Positions 34,597-43,018 of a DNA stretch of 64,000 nucleotides are shown here, piece by piece. Position 1 is the first letter of the stretch. The number at the start of each line of letters is the position of its first letter. This DNA is from Defluviitalea raffinosedens (GTDB lineage Bacteria; Bacillota; Clostridia; Lachnospirales; Defluviitaleaceae). The translations under genes and the position numbers were made by a program. The notes beneath the pieces are model-generated. The model did not search any database. It worked only from the letters and a program-made list of their open reading frames with translations, and was not told where the DNA came from. The stretch lies in assembly GCF_016908775.1 (NCBI RefSeq), contig NZ_JAFBEP010000003.1, positions 62,001-126,000 on the forward strand, given 5' to 3'.

Positions 34597-35853
34597 TGAT
34601 CTTTTTACTCTTTTTATATCTGCACCTAAGCCACCCAGTTTCTTTTCAATGGCTTCATATCCTCTGTCAATATATTGCAGATTCGAAATCGTCGTTTCCC
34701 CTTCTGCTGCCAGAGCTGCCAATACTAATCCTGCCCCGGCTCTTAAATCCGTTGCACAAACTTGAGCGCCGGAAAGTTTTTTAATGCCTTTTATAACGGC
34801 TACTCTTCCTTCCACTTTTATATCTGCACCTAAACGCTTTAACTCATCTATGTACTGGAAGCGGTTGTCCCAAACACTTTCTGTAATAATACTGGTCCCT
34901 TCCACAACACTAAGCAAGGCAGACATCTGTGGCTGCAAGTCTGTAGGAAATCCGGGATAGGGCAGTGTCTTCACATTAACAGCCTTAAGAGGATTGGTAA
35001 CACTAACCCGGATAAAATCGTCTCCTTCTTCTACGTTTACACCCATTTCAATAAGCTTTGCAGATAAGGACTCCATATGCTTTGGAATAAGATTTTTTAC
35101 AGTGACATCTCCACGGGTAATAGCTCCCGCCATCATATATGTACCTGCTTCAATCTGATCAGGTATAATCATATAATTCGTACCTGATAACTTCTCAACG
35201 CCAATAATACGAATCACATCGGTTCCTGCACCTTTTACATTTGCCCCCATGCTGTTTAAAAAGTTGGCTGTGTCTACTACATGAGGCTCTTTGGCAGCAT
35301 TTTCTATGATTGTAGTTCCTTCGGCCAAAACTGCTGCCAACATAATGTTAATGGTAGCTCCGACACTGACTACGTCTAAGTAAATCTGGGCTCCCACTAA
35401 TTTTTCCGCCGATGCCTTAATCATCCCATGCTCTACAGCAACATCAGCACCTAAGGCAGTAAATCCCTTTATATGCTGGTCAATAGGCCGCGTTCCAAAA
35501 TTGCATCCTCCTGGGAAAGCTACCTCTGCTTTTTTATAACGGCCAAGAAGTGCTCCGAGAAGATAATAGGAGGCCCGGATTTTTTTTACCGACTCATAAG
35601 TTGCGCAGAAGTTATTAATATTCCTGCTGTCAATTCTTAAGGTATGAGGATCAACAAATTCACATTTGACACCCATATCATTGAGGGTATTTGCTAAACT
35701 AATCACATCATCAATATAAGGTAAATTTTCTATCGTACAAATATTATCGCACAAAATTGCTGCAGGAATAACAGCAACAGCAGCATTCTTTGCTCCATTT
35801 ACAGTTACTTCTCCCTGCAATCTTTTTCTGCCCCGTATAATTAACTGTTCCAA
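34591..35853 (-). CDS. murA: UDP-N-acetylglucosamine 1-carboxyvinyltransferase
   Basis: EPSP-synthase fold, 420 residues from TTG 35853 ([16 protein letters not shown]), eight bases after AGAGG; a GTG at 35862 is too close to the site. The catalytic Cys is in [13 protein letters not shown] (Cys ~117), and NGAKNAA (PEP/UDP-GlcNAc site) is intact. It catalyses the first committed step of peptidoglycan synthesis. It sits directly downstream of the Wal cluster in place of the walJ-htrC genes that follow walI in Bacillus. The promoter has an extended -10 (TGATATAAT, 35916-35921). Confidence 0.95.
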   Translation of the reverse strand: MEQLIIRGRKRLQGEVTVNGAKNAAVAVIPAAILCDNICTIENLPYIDDVISLANTLNDMGVKCEFVDPHTLRIDSRNINNFCATYESVKKIRASYYLLGALLGRYKKAEVAFPGGCNFGTRPIDQHIKGFTALGADVAVEHGMIKASAEKLVGAQIYLDVVSVGATINIMLAAVLAEGTTIIENAAKEPHVVDTANFLNSMGANVKGAGTDVIRIIGVEKLSGTNYMIIPDQIEAGTYMMAGAITRGDVTVKNLIPKHMESLSAKLIEMGVNVEEGDDFIRVSVTNPLKAVNVKTLPYPGFPTDLQPQMSALLSVVEGTSIITESVWDNRFQYIDELKRLGADIKVEGRVAVIKGIKKLSGAQVCATDLRAGAGLVLAALAAEGETTISNLQYIDRGYEAIEKKLGGLGADIKRVKRSK

Positions 35854-35912
35854 TCCCAACACCTCTTAAACCGGATTTGTCAAATTCATCTAAAACGGTA
35901 TAAACACCTCAG

Positions 35913-35924
35913 ACAATTATATCA
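35913..35924 (-). promoter_or_regulatory. Extended -10 promoter of murA
   Basis: TGATATAAT on the minus strand (TATAAT at 35921-35916) without a good -35, about 60 bases before the murA start. Confidence 0.55.
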
Positions 35925-36014
35925 CTAAAATTTGCCGGAAGAAAGTCCCTTTGTAAAAAATATCTACAGGGCAGTTCCTTCTATGGGAATATATTTAAGG
36001 AGAAAATATCGGTT

Positions 36015-36887
36015 TTATCGCATTTGATTGGTGTATGCATTAATATAGAAATTTCTTCCATTAGCCAATGTGATACGATAATAGGGAATCCCCTCTCCTT
36101 CTTTACGCCAAGGACTTTCTGATTCAATGAAGTATCCAAGATCAATCTTTTGAATCACCAGGATTTCTTCAAATCCTTGCTTCTTTTTCATCTGGTTCAT
36201 AAATCCAAAAAGCATTTCATCGGGAGCATATATGCTCCTTGAAAGGTCTGTATACTTAACAGGCTTCATTCTATAAATATCGGCTTTTTCGATTCCCTTT
36301 GAAGTAATGAGAAGGTCTGCATAACTGTTGTATAAGATATCTCCGTTATAAGTTTCATAATAAGTATAAATGTAACTGCTATTGTCTTCTTTAAACTGCC
36401 ACTGCATCTTTGATACTGTATAACCCAGCTTTTCTAAAAACTCGTCTGCTAATTTCTTGGATTGCTCTTTTGTAAAAACACTGTCTTTTTCAGCACTAAG
36501 ATCCGCTCTATAGAAAACATATCCCGGGGCAAAACCTATTTTTGCTTTTCCCTTAGAATATACTGTTTGCTTTTCATTTTGGTCAGTAGTGATGGTGGTT
36601 ACAGCAATATTTTCAGTGTCTCCAAAAATAGTTCTAAAAAGCTTGGTTTGTTCATCTCCATCTATGAATTTAGGCACCAGAATCAGTTTTCTCATAGGAG
36701 GGTATTTCTCTGGCAAAAGTGTATAAACCATAATATTATTATCATATAGTAATTTCTTGATATTGTTTTCTTGTTCTTTCGTAAGGGTATATACAGCTAC
36801 CCGTTTCTGATAATTCATATACCCTAAAATACTGTTTAATATCAGAAAAATAATAATGAGTATATTTTTTACTTTCGCCCAATTCAT
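36015..36887 (-). CDS. walI: WalI (YycI)-like regulator of the WalRK system
   Basis: 290 residues. One N-terminal membrane helix (VKNILIIIFLILNSILGYM, ~6-24), then an extracytoplasmic domain with the YycI/YycH-type pattern near its end (GEGIPYYRITLANGRNFYINAYTNQM). In Bacillus, WalH and WalI bind WalK in the membrane and tune its kinase activity. It is separated from walH by 15 bases. Identified as much by position after walH as by sequence, since these proteins diverge fast. Confidence 0.8.
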   Translation of the reverse strand: MNWAKVKNILIIIFLILNSILGYMNYQKRVAVYTLTKEQENNIKKLLYDNNIMVYTLLPEKYPPMRKLILVPKFIDGDEQTKLFRTIFGDTENIAVTTITTDQNEKQTVYSKGKAKIGFAPGYVFYRADLSAEKDSVFTKEQSKKLADEFLEKLGYTVSKMQWQFKEDNSSYIYTYYETYNGDILYNSYADLLITSKGIEKADIYRMKPVKYTDLSRSIYAPDEMLFGFMNQMKKKQGFEEILVIQKIDLGYFIESESPWRKEGEGIPYYRITLANGRNFYINAYTNQMR

Positions 36888-36902
36888 AGTAAACCTCTTT
36901 TC

Positions 36903-38294
36903 TTAAGAGCATGCTTTAATAGGAAAAAGCTTATCTCCCACTCTGACCATCCAATATACTTTAAGGGGCTTATCAAAATCTGTTTGGTAATATGCCCAGT
37001 ACATATCGTTAATTTCTATATTTTGTGCGCCTTCGGCAGATAATTGGTTAATGACTTCGCTTAAGGCTTGTAAATAGGATACATTCACTTCATATTCTTC
37101 ATCGGATCGTTGCCCTTCCCAGGTTAATCTTCTATAAAGTTTTACTTTACCCTCTTCAACGACAATCTTAACCGCATGTTGCATATTGACTTGATCAGCT
37201 ATTTTCCCAGAAAATACATAGGGTATATCCTGAAGCCTAAAGTCAAAATAAAATTCCCACCCGGCATTGGTTTTACGCTGTCCGGATAAGTACATAGGAT
37301 TTTCCAGTAGATCTTCCTCACTTAAAGACGCCTGATGCTTGTCCAGGAATCCTTTGGCGATCTGATAAGCTTGTATAAAACTCATCCGGGTGTACTTTAC
37401 CGTGCTGGATTGATCGATATATTCTATTACACCAGTAGGATAGTATTTAACCATGATACTTCCTTCAATATAATATACTGTTCCGTCTTCCATCTGCTGC
37501 TTTCGCTTTAATGTAGGATTCATAAATAAAGGATTGACGATTTGTTCCAGTTTTTCTTCATCTATAGTTCCTTTTGACATTACAGGATCCATCATTACCA
37601 TCTTTTGATATACAGGCGGTTCATTAAATGCAGGGAGAAAAACATTATTGACAAATTGGTTCATATTGCTCTGCTTAGTAGAAATATAGAGGATTTGTGA
37701 AGAGTCTTCTCTGATCTCGTCAATTAAATTGTAAAGCATCATCGAATCATGCTTTACAGCCACCTCATACACCTTATTATATCCTTCATCAATAAAATAA
37801 CAAGTTGCCTTTTGCCCTCCATTTTTACTGGGCACCAAAAGCACCTGATCAAATCGAGGGATTTTGGATATAAGTTTATTTCCATCAGTCACCAGACCTT
37901 CTGTAGGAATAACTCCCGAATACTGAAAAAGTATAGACTTCTGAGACAGGATCTGCTTCCAGTTTAAATTATCTTCCTTTATAAACTCTCCTTTAAAAAA
38001 TATGGCAGTGAGAAGTTCCGTCATTTCTTCTTTTGCCATTTTAAATTCTTCTTTAGAACTTTTTAAAAGCGTATAGGCTCCTCCTTCAACTCCAAAGTTG
38101 ATGATAATTCTTCTGGGCTGAAGAAGATAAATCGGCTCACCAGTATAATTAACAGCATCAAAACCGTTCCTTACCCATAAATTATAAAAAAAGTTACGGC
38201 CTGACAAATTGCCAAACCATAACTTTCCTGTGTGAAATATGCTTGCAAGTATTAAACCTGCCAGTAAAATTGTTTTTAGATTATCTTTATTCAT
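36903..38294 (-). CDS. walH: WalH (YycH)-like regulator of the WalRK system
   Basis: 463 residues from ATG 38294 (MNKDNLKTILLAGLIL). It has one N-terminal membrane helix (~7-23) followed by a long extracytoplasmic part with the YycH features: a repeated pair of alpha/beta domains and the ending WMVRVGDKLFPI. With WalI it forms the membrane regulator of WalK. A short unknown secreted-protein gene lies between it and walK, which is not the Bacillus arrangement. Confidence 0.8.
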   Translation of the reverse strand: MNKDNLKTILLAGLILASIFHTGKLWFGNLSGRNFFYNLWVRNGFDAVNYTGEPIYLLQPRRIIINFGVEGGAYTLLKSSKEEFKMAKEEMTELLTAIFFKGEFIKEDNLNWKQILSQKSILFQYSGVIPTEGLVTDGNKLISKIPRFDQVLLVPSKNGGQKATCYFIDEGYNKVYEVAVKHDSMMLYNLIDEIREDSSQILYISTKQSNMNQFVNNVFLPAFNEPPVYQKMVMMDPVMSKGTIDEEKLEQIVNPLFMNPTLKRKQQMEDGTVYYIEGSIMVKYYPTGVIEYIDQSSTVKYTRMSFIQAYQIAKGFLDKHQASLSEEDLLENPMYLSGQRKTNAGWEFYFDFRLQDIPYVFSGKIADQVNMQHAVKIVVEEGKVKLYRRLTWEGQRSDEEYEVNVSYLQALSEVINQLSAEGAQNIEINDMYWAYYQTDFDKPLKVYWMVRVGDKLFPIKACS

Positions 38295-38312
38295 TATTAC
38301 CACCGCTGTGTA

Positions 38313-38837
38313 TCATTTTAATATGGATTTTAATACAGTATTTTTTGTCGTTTCCTGTTCCGAAAAGATATTATTGATCTTCACTTCTTCAAGTTCTTTC
38401 TTGATTTCTTCTTTTTTGCGACTGATCTCAAAAAGAAATACCTGTTCATTATTTTCTTGTTCTACTTTAATTTCTATATAATTCTTTCCAACCTTTAAAT
38501 TGATCAATTGGCTAAATAGTCCGGAGGCTCCTACACTTTGCGAATAGGTTTCTTTATCTTCCTGTTCTTTATCCTGATAAACTTTAAAAACGAGGACAGT
38601 TCCTTCCTTCGCTTCACCTGCAATATTTCTTACTTTGTCAAATGTCACTTCCTGTTCTTTAGTGAGGCCTGCTGTGATTTTAATAACACCTAAATCCAGA
38701 ATATCTTCTTCAGCAGATGATATTTCGTATGTCTTTGCCGAAACATTTGAATTGGTAGTCAAATCCTTTGCACTCACTTCTGTCATGGGAAATAACATAA
38801 TCAGAGCAAAAACCATCAAATACAAATACTTTCGCAC
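38313..38837 (-). CDS. Unknown secreted protein encoded between walK and walH
   Basis: 174 residues from GTG 38837, five bases after GGAGGGG; an in-frame ATG 13 codons earlier has a poor site. A signal peptide or membrane anchor (VRKYLYLMVFALIMLFPM, then cleavage near EVSAKD) leads into a ~100-residue domain that looks like an all-beta Ig-like fold (LDLGVIKITAGLTKEQEVTF ... LINLKVGKNYIEIKVEQ). A charged C-terminal helix rich in K/E follows (RKKEEIKKELEEVK). No family recognised. A WalR-box and -10 lie just upstream (38884-38916), so it and walHI may have their own WalR-controlled promoter. Confidence 0.75.
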   Translation of the reverse strand: MRKYLYLMVFALIMLFPMTEVSAKDLTTNSNVSAKTYEISSAEEDILDLGVIKITAGLTKEQEVTFDKVRNIAGEAKEGTVLVFKVYQDKEQEDKETYSQSVGASGLFSQLINLKVGKNYIEIKVEQENNEQVFLFEISRKKEEIKKELEEVKINNIFSEQETTKNTVLKSILK

Positions 38838-38883
38838 AGTGTCCCCTCCTTCCTCCAATAATCTATCGTCTTTCACTATATCT

Positions 38884-38916
38884 ATTATATAAAAAAAGTA
38901 TTACAAAAAGATTACA
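38884..38916 (-). promoter_or_regulatory. WalR box and internal promoter before the unknown secreted gene and walHI
   Basis: On the minus strand TGTAAT-CTTTT-TGTAAT (38916-38900) matches the WalR consensus TGTWAH-N5-TGTWAH at every position. TATAAT lies ten bases downstream (38889-38884), so the box sits over the -35 region. A weaker partial box (TGTAAT-CTAAA-AGTAAG) lies further upstream at 38938-38922. Confidence 0.7.
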
Positions 38917-38938
38917 AGCCCCTTACTTTTAGATTACA

Positions 38939-40687
38939 TCATTTGCAAAATTCCAGGATAATGGTTGTACCCTTGCCTTGCTCGCTTTTTGCCCATATTC
39001 TCCCCTTATGATGTTCCATAATTTCCTTGGCAATAGCCAATCCAAGTCCGGTTCCTCCCATTTCTCTCGATCTTGCCTTATCTACCCGATAGAATCTTTC
39101 AAAGATTCGAGTTAGATCTTTTTGGGGTATGCCAATTCCTGTGTCTTTTACACCTACTCTGACCCATTCTTCATCTTGAGATATGTATACATCAATTCTT
39201 GCTTCCTCAGGGCTATATTTGATGGCATTACTGATGACATTGCTTAAGACCTGATGAATCCTGTCAGGATCTACAGAAACAAAAATCTCTTCAACATTCG
39301 AATGAAACTTCATGGTTTGATGTTTCTTTAAAGCATGAATTTGATGCTGCTGTACACTTTCTGCAACCAATTGGGCCAGATTGACGGTTCTTATGTTAAA
39401 TTTAACTTGCTTATTGTCTAATCTGGATAATTCAAGTAAGTCTTGCACCAGAGCAGTCATTCTGTCCGCTTCATGATTGATCACCTGAAGAAAAGATACC
39501 GCCAGCTCTTTTTCTTCCAAAACTCCGTCTAAGAGGGTTTCTGTATAGCTTTTTACGGTTGTAAGAGGGGTCCTAAGTTCATGGGATACATTGGCGACAA
39601 ATTCCTTTCTCATTTCTTCCAGTTCTTTTTGCTCTGTTACATCCTGAAGTACCAATATGACCCCTTCTGCCTCTCCTTTTTCCCTTCCATAAACCGCAAA
39701 ACAGCCATTAATGTATTTATCTCCTATCATCATAATATGCTGTTTTATTGAGTTTGGCTTCATTTTTAAAAAATCATTAAAGTGAAGCTCTATTCCGGCA
39801 CTTTTAAAAATATCATAAAAATACTTTTCCTCTCCGCTGGTCCTTAGCATTTCATAAGCTGCAGGATTAGCGTGAATGAGCATACCTTTTCTGTCAAAAG
39901 CCAAAATCCCATCTGCCATATGGGTGATGACTGTTTCCAGCTTATTCTTTTCACTGGACATGGCTAAAATCATTTGACTCAATTCCTCTGCCATATGATT
40001 AAAACTTCTTGTAAGCTGACCAATTTCGTCACTGGACTTCACTTCAATCTTGTGGTCCAGATACCCTTCTGCCATTTCTTTTGCCTTTGCAGTCAGTATT
40101 TTAATCGGTCCTGTCAGAGTCTTGGCAAAGTAAAAGCCAAAAATCATGGTAATACATAAAGCCCAGATGGATGCTACCAGAATAATATTTGTGATTTTGG
40201 CAATGTTTTCTGCTATTTCCTGGGCAGATGCTCTTATATAAATAATATATTGAACCTGGTTATTGGGCAGTACTAAAGGATAAGCATAATCAATATACTC
40301 TCTTGCGTATCCCCGTTCCAGAATTAGAATAGGATTTCCCATGGAAGGTTCTTTGTTAACGATCGCCTGGTATACAACCCTTGTATTCCACTGCTCCTGG
40401 TCTCCTTCTCCTATAACAATATTGCCTTCGGAATCCAGAATATAAATCTTCTTATTCCCAAAACTGCCGTCCCAAAACCAACTCAAATCTTTCCACCCGG
40501 ACTGTATAGAACCGTCTTCCGATATAATAGCATTCTTGATCATATCTGCCATATCACTGAGCTCATTATTAATTTTACTGTATTCATGATGCTGAATTTG
40601 CCAGAGAATAAAAGTACCGCTGGAAATCATTACGATTAAAACCAAAGTGAGGTAGATAAAAACCAACCTCCACTGAATACTTTTCAT
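38939..40687 (-). CDS. walK: Sensor histidine kinase WalK
   Basis: 582 residues with the full WalK layout: TM1 (~8-29), extracytoplasmic sensor domain (30-162), TM2 (~163-187), HAMP (190-242), PAS (~250-350), HisKA with phospho-His ~369 (NVSHELRTPLTTVKSY) and HATPase with DTGIGIP and GGTGLGLAIAKEIMEHH. It senses cell-wall state and phosphorylates WalR, controlling peptidoglycan hydrolases. It is 12 bases from walR, in one operon. PhoR shares the fold, but the walR/walH/walI context decides. Confidence 0.9.
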   Translation of the reverse strand: MKSIQWRLVFIYLTLVLIVMISSGTFILWQIQHHEYSKINNELSDMADMIKNAIISEDGSIQSGWKDLSWFWDGSFGNKKIYILDSEGNIVIGEGDQEQWNTRVVYQAIVNKEPSMGNPILILERGYAREYIDYAYPLVLPNNQVQYIIYIRASAQEIAENIAKITNIILVASIWALCITMIFGFYFAKTLTGPIKILTAKAKEMAEGYLDHKIEVKSSDEIGQLTRSFNHMAEELSQMILAMSSEKNKLETVITHMADGILAFDRKGMLIHANPAAYEMLRTSGEEKYFYDIFKSAGIELHFNDFLKMKPNSIKQHIMMIGDKYINGCFAVYGREKGEAEGVILVLQDVTEQKELEEMRKEFVANVSHELRTPLTTVKSYTETLLDGVLEEKELAVSFLQVINHEADRMTALVQDLLELSRLDNKQVKFNIRTVNLAQLVAESVQQHQIHALKKHQTMKFHSNVEEIFVSVDPDRIHQVLSNVISNAIKYSPEEARIDVYISQDEEWVRVGVKDTGIGIPQKDLTRIFERFYRVDKARSREMGGTGLGLAIAKEIMEHHKGRIWAKSEQGKGTTIILEFCK

Positions 40688-40699
40688 ATGTATATCACT

Positions 40700-41398
40700 C
40701 TACCCCTTAAAATAATACCCAATGCCTCGTTTGGTTAATATATACTGGGCATGACTGGGATCGTCTTCTATTTTTTCTCTGAGTCTTCGTACAGTTACAT
40801 CTACGGTACGAATATCTCCGTAATACTCATATCCCCATACTTTTTCTAAAAGGGTTTCTCTTGAGAACACCTGTCCCCGGCTTAAGGCCAGGAATTTTAG
40901 AAGTTCAAACTCTCTAAGCGTCAGTTCAATAACTTTTCCGTTTTTAGTTACTTCATACTTATCTAAGTTGATGGCTAAATTGTCATAAGTAATAATACTT
41001 TTATTATTTTCTCCTTTGGATTCTTTTTCAGCTGCTGCTACCCTTCTTAGATTTGCCTTTACCCTTGCCATCAGTTCTCTTACGCTAAAGGGCTTTGTTA
41101 CATAATCGTCTGCTCCCAACTCTAAGCCCAAAACCTTATCCACTTCTTCTGCTCTGGCTGTCAGCATGACAATGGGTGTATCTTTTTTTTCTCTTACTTT
41201 TCTGCATACCTGAAAGCCGTCTATTTTTGGCATCATAATATCCAATAAAATTAAATCCGGATCTTTACTGAATATGATGTCAAGGGCTTGCTCCCCGTCA
41301 TAAGCTGTAAGCACTTCATAACCTTCTTTTTTCAGGTTGAATTTTATAATATCCGCAATATTCTTTTCATCATCTACCACTAAAATTTTTTGATTCAT
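40700..41398 (-). CDS. walR: Response regulator WalR
   Basis: OmpR/PhoB family, 232 residues from ATG 41398, eight bases after GAGG (the GTG at 41407 overlaps the site). Receiver: DD at 9-10, phospho-Asp 53 ([11 protein letters not shown]), Thr in MLTA, Lys in [11 protein letters not shown]. The winged helix ends [20 protein letters not shown] and TKRGIGYYF, very close to Bacillus WalR. It is expected to bind TGTWAH-N5-TGTWAH sites, several of which occur in this window. Its promoter is TTTACA-N17-TACAAT (41459-41431). Confidence 0.93.
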   Translation of the reverse strand: MNQKILVVDDEKNIADIIKFNLKKEGYEVLTAYDGEQALDIIFSKDPDLILLDIMMPKIDGFQVCRKVREKKDTPIVMLTARAEEVDKVLGLELGADDYVTKPFSVRELMARVKANLRRVAAAEKESKGENNKSIITYDNLAINLDKYEVTKNGKVIELTLREFELLKFLALSRGQVFSRETLLEKVWGYEYYGDIRTVDVTVRRLREKIEDDPSHAQYILTKRGIGYYFKG

Positions 41399-41430
41399 AT
41401 TCCCCACCTCTTCTCACATCGCTTGATTTC

Positions 41431-41459
41431 ATTGTACCAAAAATATGCTTTTATGTAAA
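41431..41459 (-). promoter_or_regulatory. Promoter of walRK
   Basis: TTTACA (41459-41454), 17 bases, TACAAT (41436-41431) on the minus strand, about 35 bases before walR. Confidence 0.7.
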
Positions 41460-41472
41460 ATACGTTATTAAC

Positions 41473-41496
41473 AAAAAAGGCGAACATTGTTCGCCC
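41473..41496 (-). terminator. Terminator of the M23 peptidase gene
   Basis: Perfect stem GGCGAAC/GTTCGCC around a 3-base loop (plus a flanking G), followed by TTTTTTG on the minus strand. It separates the peptidase gene from walRK. Confidence 0.9.
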
Positions 41497-41514
41497 ATAA
41501 ATATAAATCTTCTA

Positions 41515-42879
41515 TTATTTTAAATAATTATACGGATTTTTAGCAGTTCCGTCTTTTCGTATTTCAAAATGAAGATGAGAACCGGTACTATTTCCCGTAC
41601 TTCCAACTGCTGCGATCTTTTCTCCTTTTGCTACCTTTTGTCCTACAGTAACATATATTTTACTTGTATGACCATAATAGGTTTCAAATCCGTTGCCATG
41701 ATCTATTCTTACAAGATATCCGTATCCTCCATGCCATCCTGCTTCTACTACGACTCCTCCATCCGCTGCATAAACAGGGGTCCCTATCGGAGCAGCCAAA
41801 TCTATACCTGCATGGAATGTTCCCCAGCGAGAACCAAAAGGTGAGGATAATGTTCCCGATACCGGCATCTTAAATGAACCAGTTGCACTTTTTGGGGGAG
41901 GTGTTTGGGTTCCAACGATCAAAATAGCTTCTTTAGGCTCTCTGATCACTTTTTCGGATATGATTTCTCTTCCTTCTTCATAGCCGTTGATTCGCACTTT
42001 GTAAGCAGTGATTTCTTTTTCTCCCTCTTCTCCATGCTGCTCTACCTTTAAATAAGTTTTATATTGGGTATCATCTTTTTTATAAATCACTGGCTTCTCA
42101 ATAGGTTCTGTATAAGTAAATTTTTCTTTAGTCATGACAGAAATCACAGGTTTTGGGATCACTAAACTGATTTCCTGGCCGATTTGAAGAAGGCTGTCTT
42201 CTTCTAAATCGGGATTTGCTTTTAGCAAATCTTCTACAGTCATGTCATATCTCATGGAGATGGACCATAGCGTATCTCCCTCTTGTATCGTATAGGTTTT
42301 TTGCTGTTCTGTACTTTTGGTTAAAGCCGAAACTGCTTCTTCTTTAGTTAGAATCATGTCTAAGGACTCCACAAACAAAGGCCCTATCTCCACTTCTTCT
42401 ACAAAGGACGCTTCTACCACTTCTGTGCCTTCTTTGATATACGCTTTTTTGACTGCATCAAGAACCTCCTGAGCTTCTTTCTCATCTTTAAGTACCGCCT
42501 GAACTTTACCGTCAACTTTTATAGCGTAACATCCTATATCATATGTAATATTCTTTTTGATTTCATCGATTAATTTTTCTTTATCCATTATTTCTTTTTT
42601 AGAAGCATGAGTAGGCGCTGTAGACAATTTTTCATTAACATCAATAGCATGATGAATTTCCTGCTCAACCAACAGCTTTACTTCATCAAAAGCTTCTCCC
42701 GCCAATGCTTCTTCTACTACTACTCCTATTTGTCTATCATCTAAAAGAACTGCATATGCATTATCCTGGTAAGAAATCTCAAATCCCAAATAAAAAACAG
42801 CGGTTACAAGAATACTCAAAACAAATGTCTTGAAATACTGCATCATATCAACAGATTGTATTTTCTGCAGATTAATCAT
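41515..42879 (-). CDS. Membrane-anchored LysM/G5/M23 peptidoglycan endopeptidase
   Basis: 454 residues from ATG 42879 after GGAGG. N-terminal membrane anchor (FVLSILVTAVFYLGF, ~17-31), a helical stalk, LysM domain (YTIQEGDTLWSISMRYDM, ~195-240), G5-like domain (~250-325), then a complete M23/LytM zinc peptidase: HAGIDLAAPIGTPVYAADGG, GNGFETYYGHTSK and SHLHFEIRKDG (H-x3-D and H-x-H zinc ligands). It should cut peptide cross-links in the wall. A perfect WalR-type box lies 45-60 bases upstream and walRK is the next operon, so it is a strong candidate WalR target. Confidence 0.92.
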   Translation of the reverse strand: MINLQKIQSVDMMQYFKTFVLSILVTAVFYLGFEISYQDNAYAVLLDDRQIGVVVEEALAGEAFDEVKLLVEQEIHHAIDVNEKLSTAPTHASKKEIMDKEKLIDEIKKNITYDIGCYAIKVDGKVQAVLKDEKEAQEVLDAVKKAYIKEGTEVVEASFVEEVEIGPLFVESLDMILTKEEAVSALTKSTEQQKTYTIQEGDTLWSISMRYDMTVEDLLKANPDLEEDSLLQIGQEISLVIPKPVISVMTKEKFTYTEPIEKPVIYKKDDTQYKTYLKVEQHGEEGEKEITAYKVRINGYEEGREIISEKVIREPKEAILIVGTQTPPPKSATGSFKMPVSGTLSSPFGSRWGTFHAGIDLAAPIGTPVYAADGGVVVEAGWHGGYGYLVRIDHGNGFETYYGHTSKIYVTVGQKVAKGEKIAAVGSTGNSTGSHLHFEIRKDGTAKNPYNYLK

Positions 42880-42922
42880 ATTGTGCCTCCACACTATAAA
42901 TGTTATGGTTTCATAATAATTA

Positions 42923-42939
42923 TGTAACAGATTTGTAAA
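42923..42939 (+). promoter_or_regulatory. WalR box upstream of the M23 peptidase gene
   Basis: TGTAAC-AGATT-TGTAAA on the plus strand matches TGTWAH-N5-TGTWAH at every position. It lies about 45 bases upstream of the M23 peptidase start, which is transcribed leftward. Confidence 0.65.
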
Positions 42940-42989
42940 AAATACAATTTTATTTTAACAAATATATGCCATTTTGTAAAGCCTAATGG

Positions 42990-43018
42990 AAAAAAAGTAG
43001 AGAATCCTCTCTACTTTT
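42990..43018 (-). terminator. Terminator of the SLH protein gene
   Basis: AAAAGTAGAGA pairs with TCTCTACTTTT around ATCC, followed by TTTTTCC on the minus strand. It overlaps the stop codon. Confidence 0.88.
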
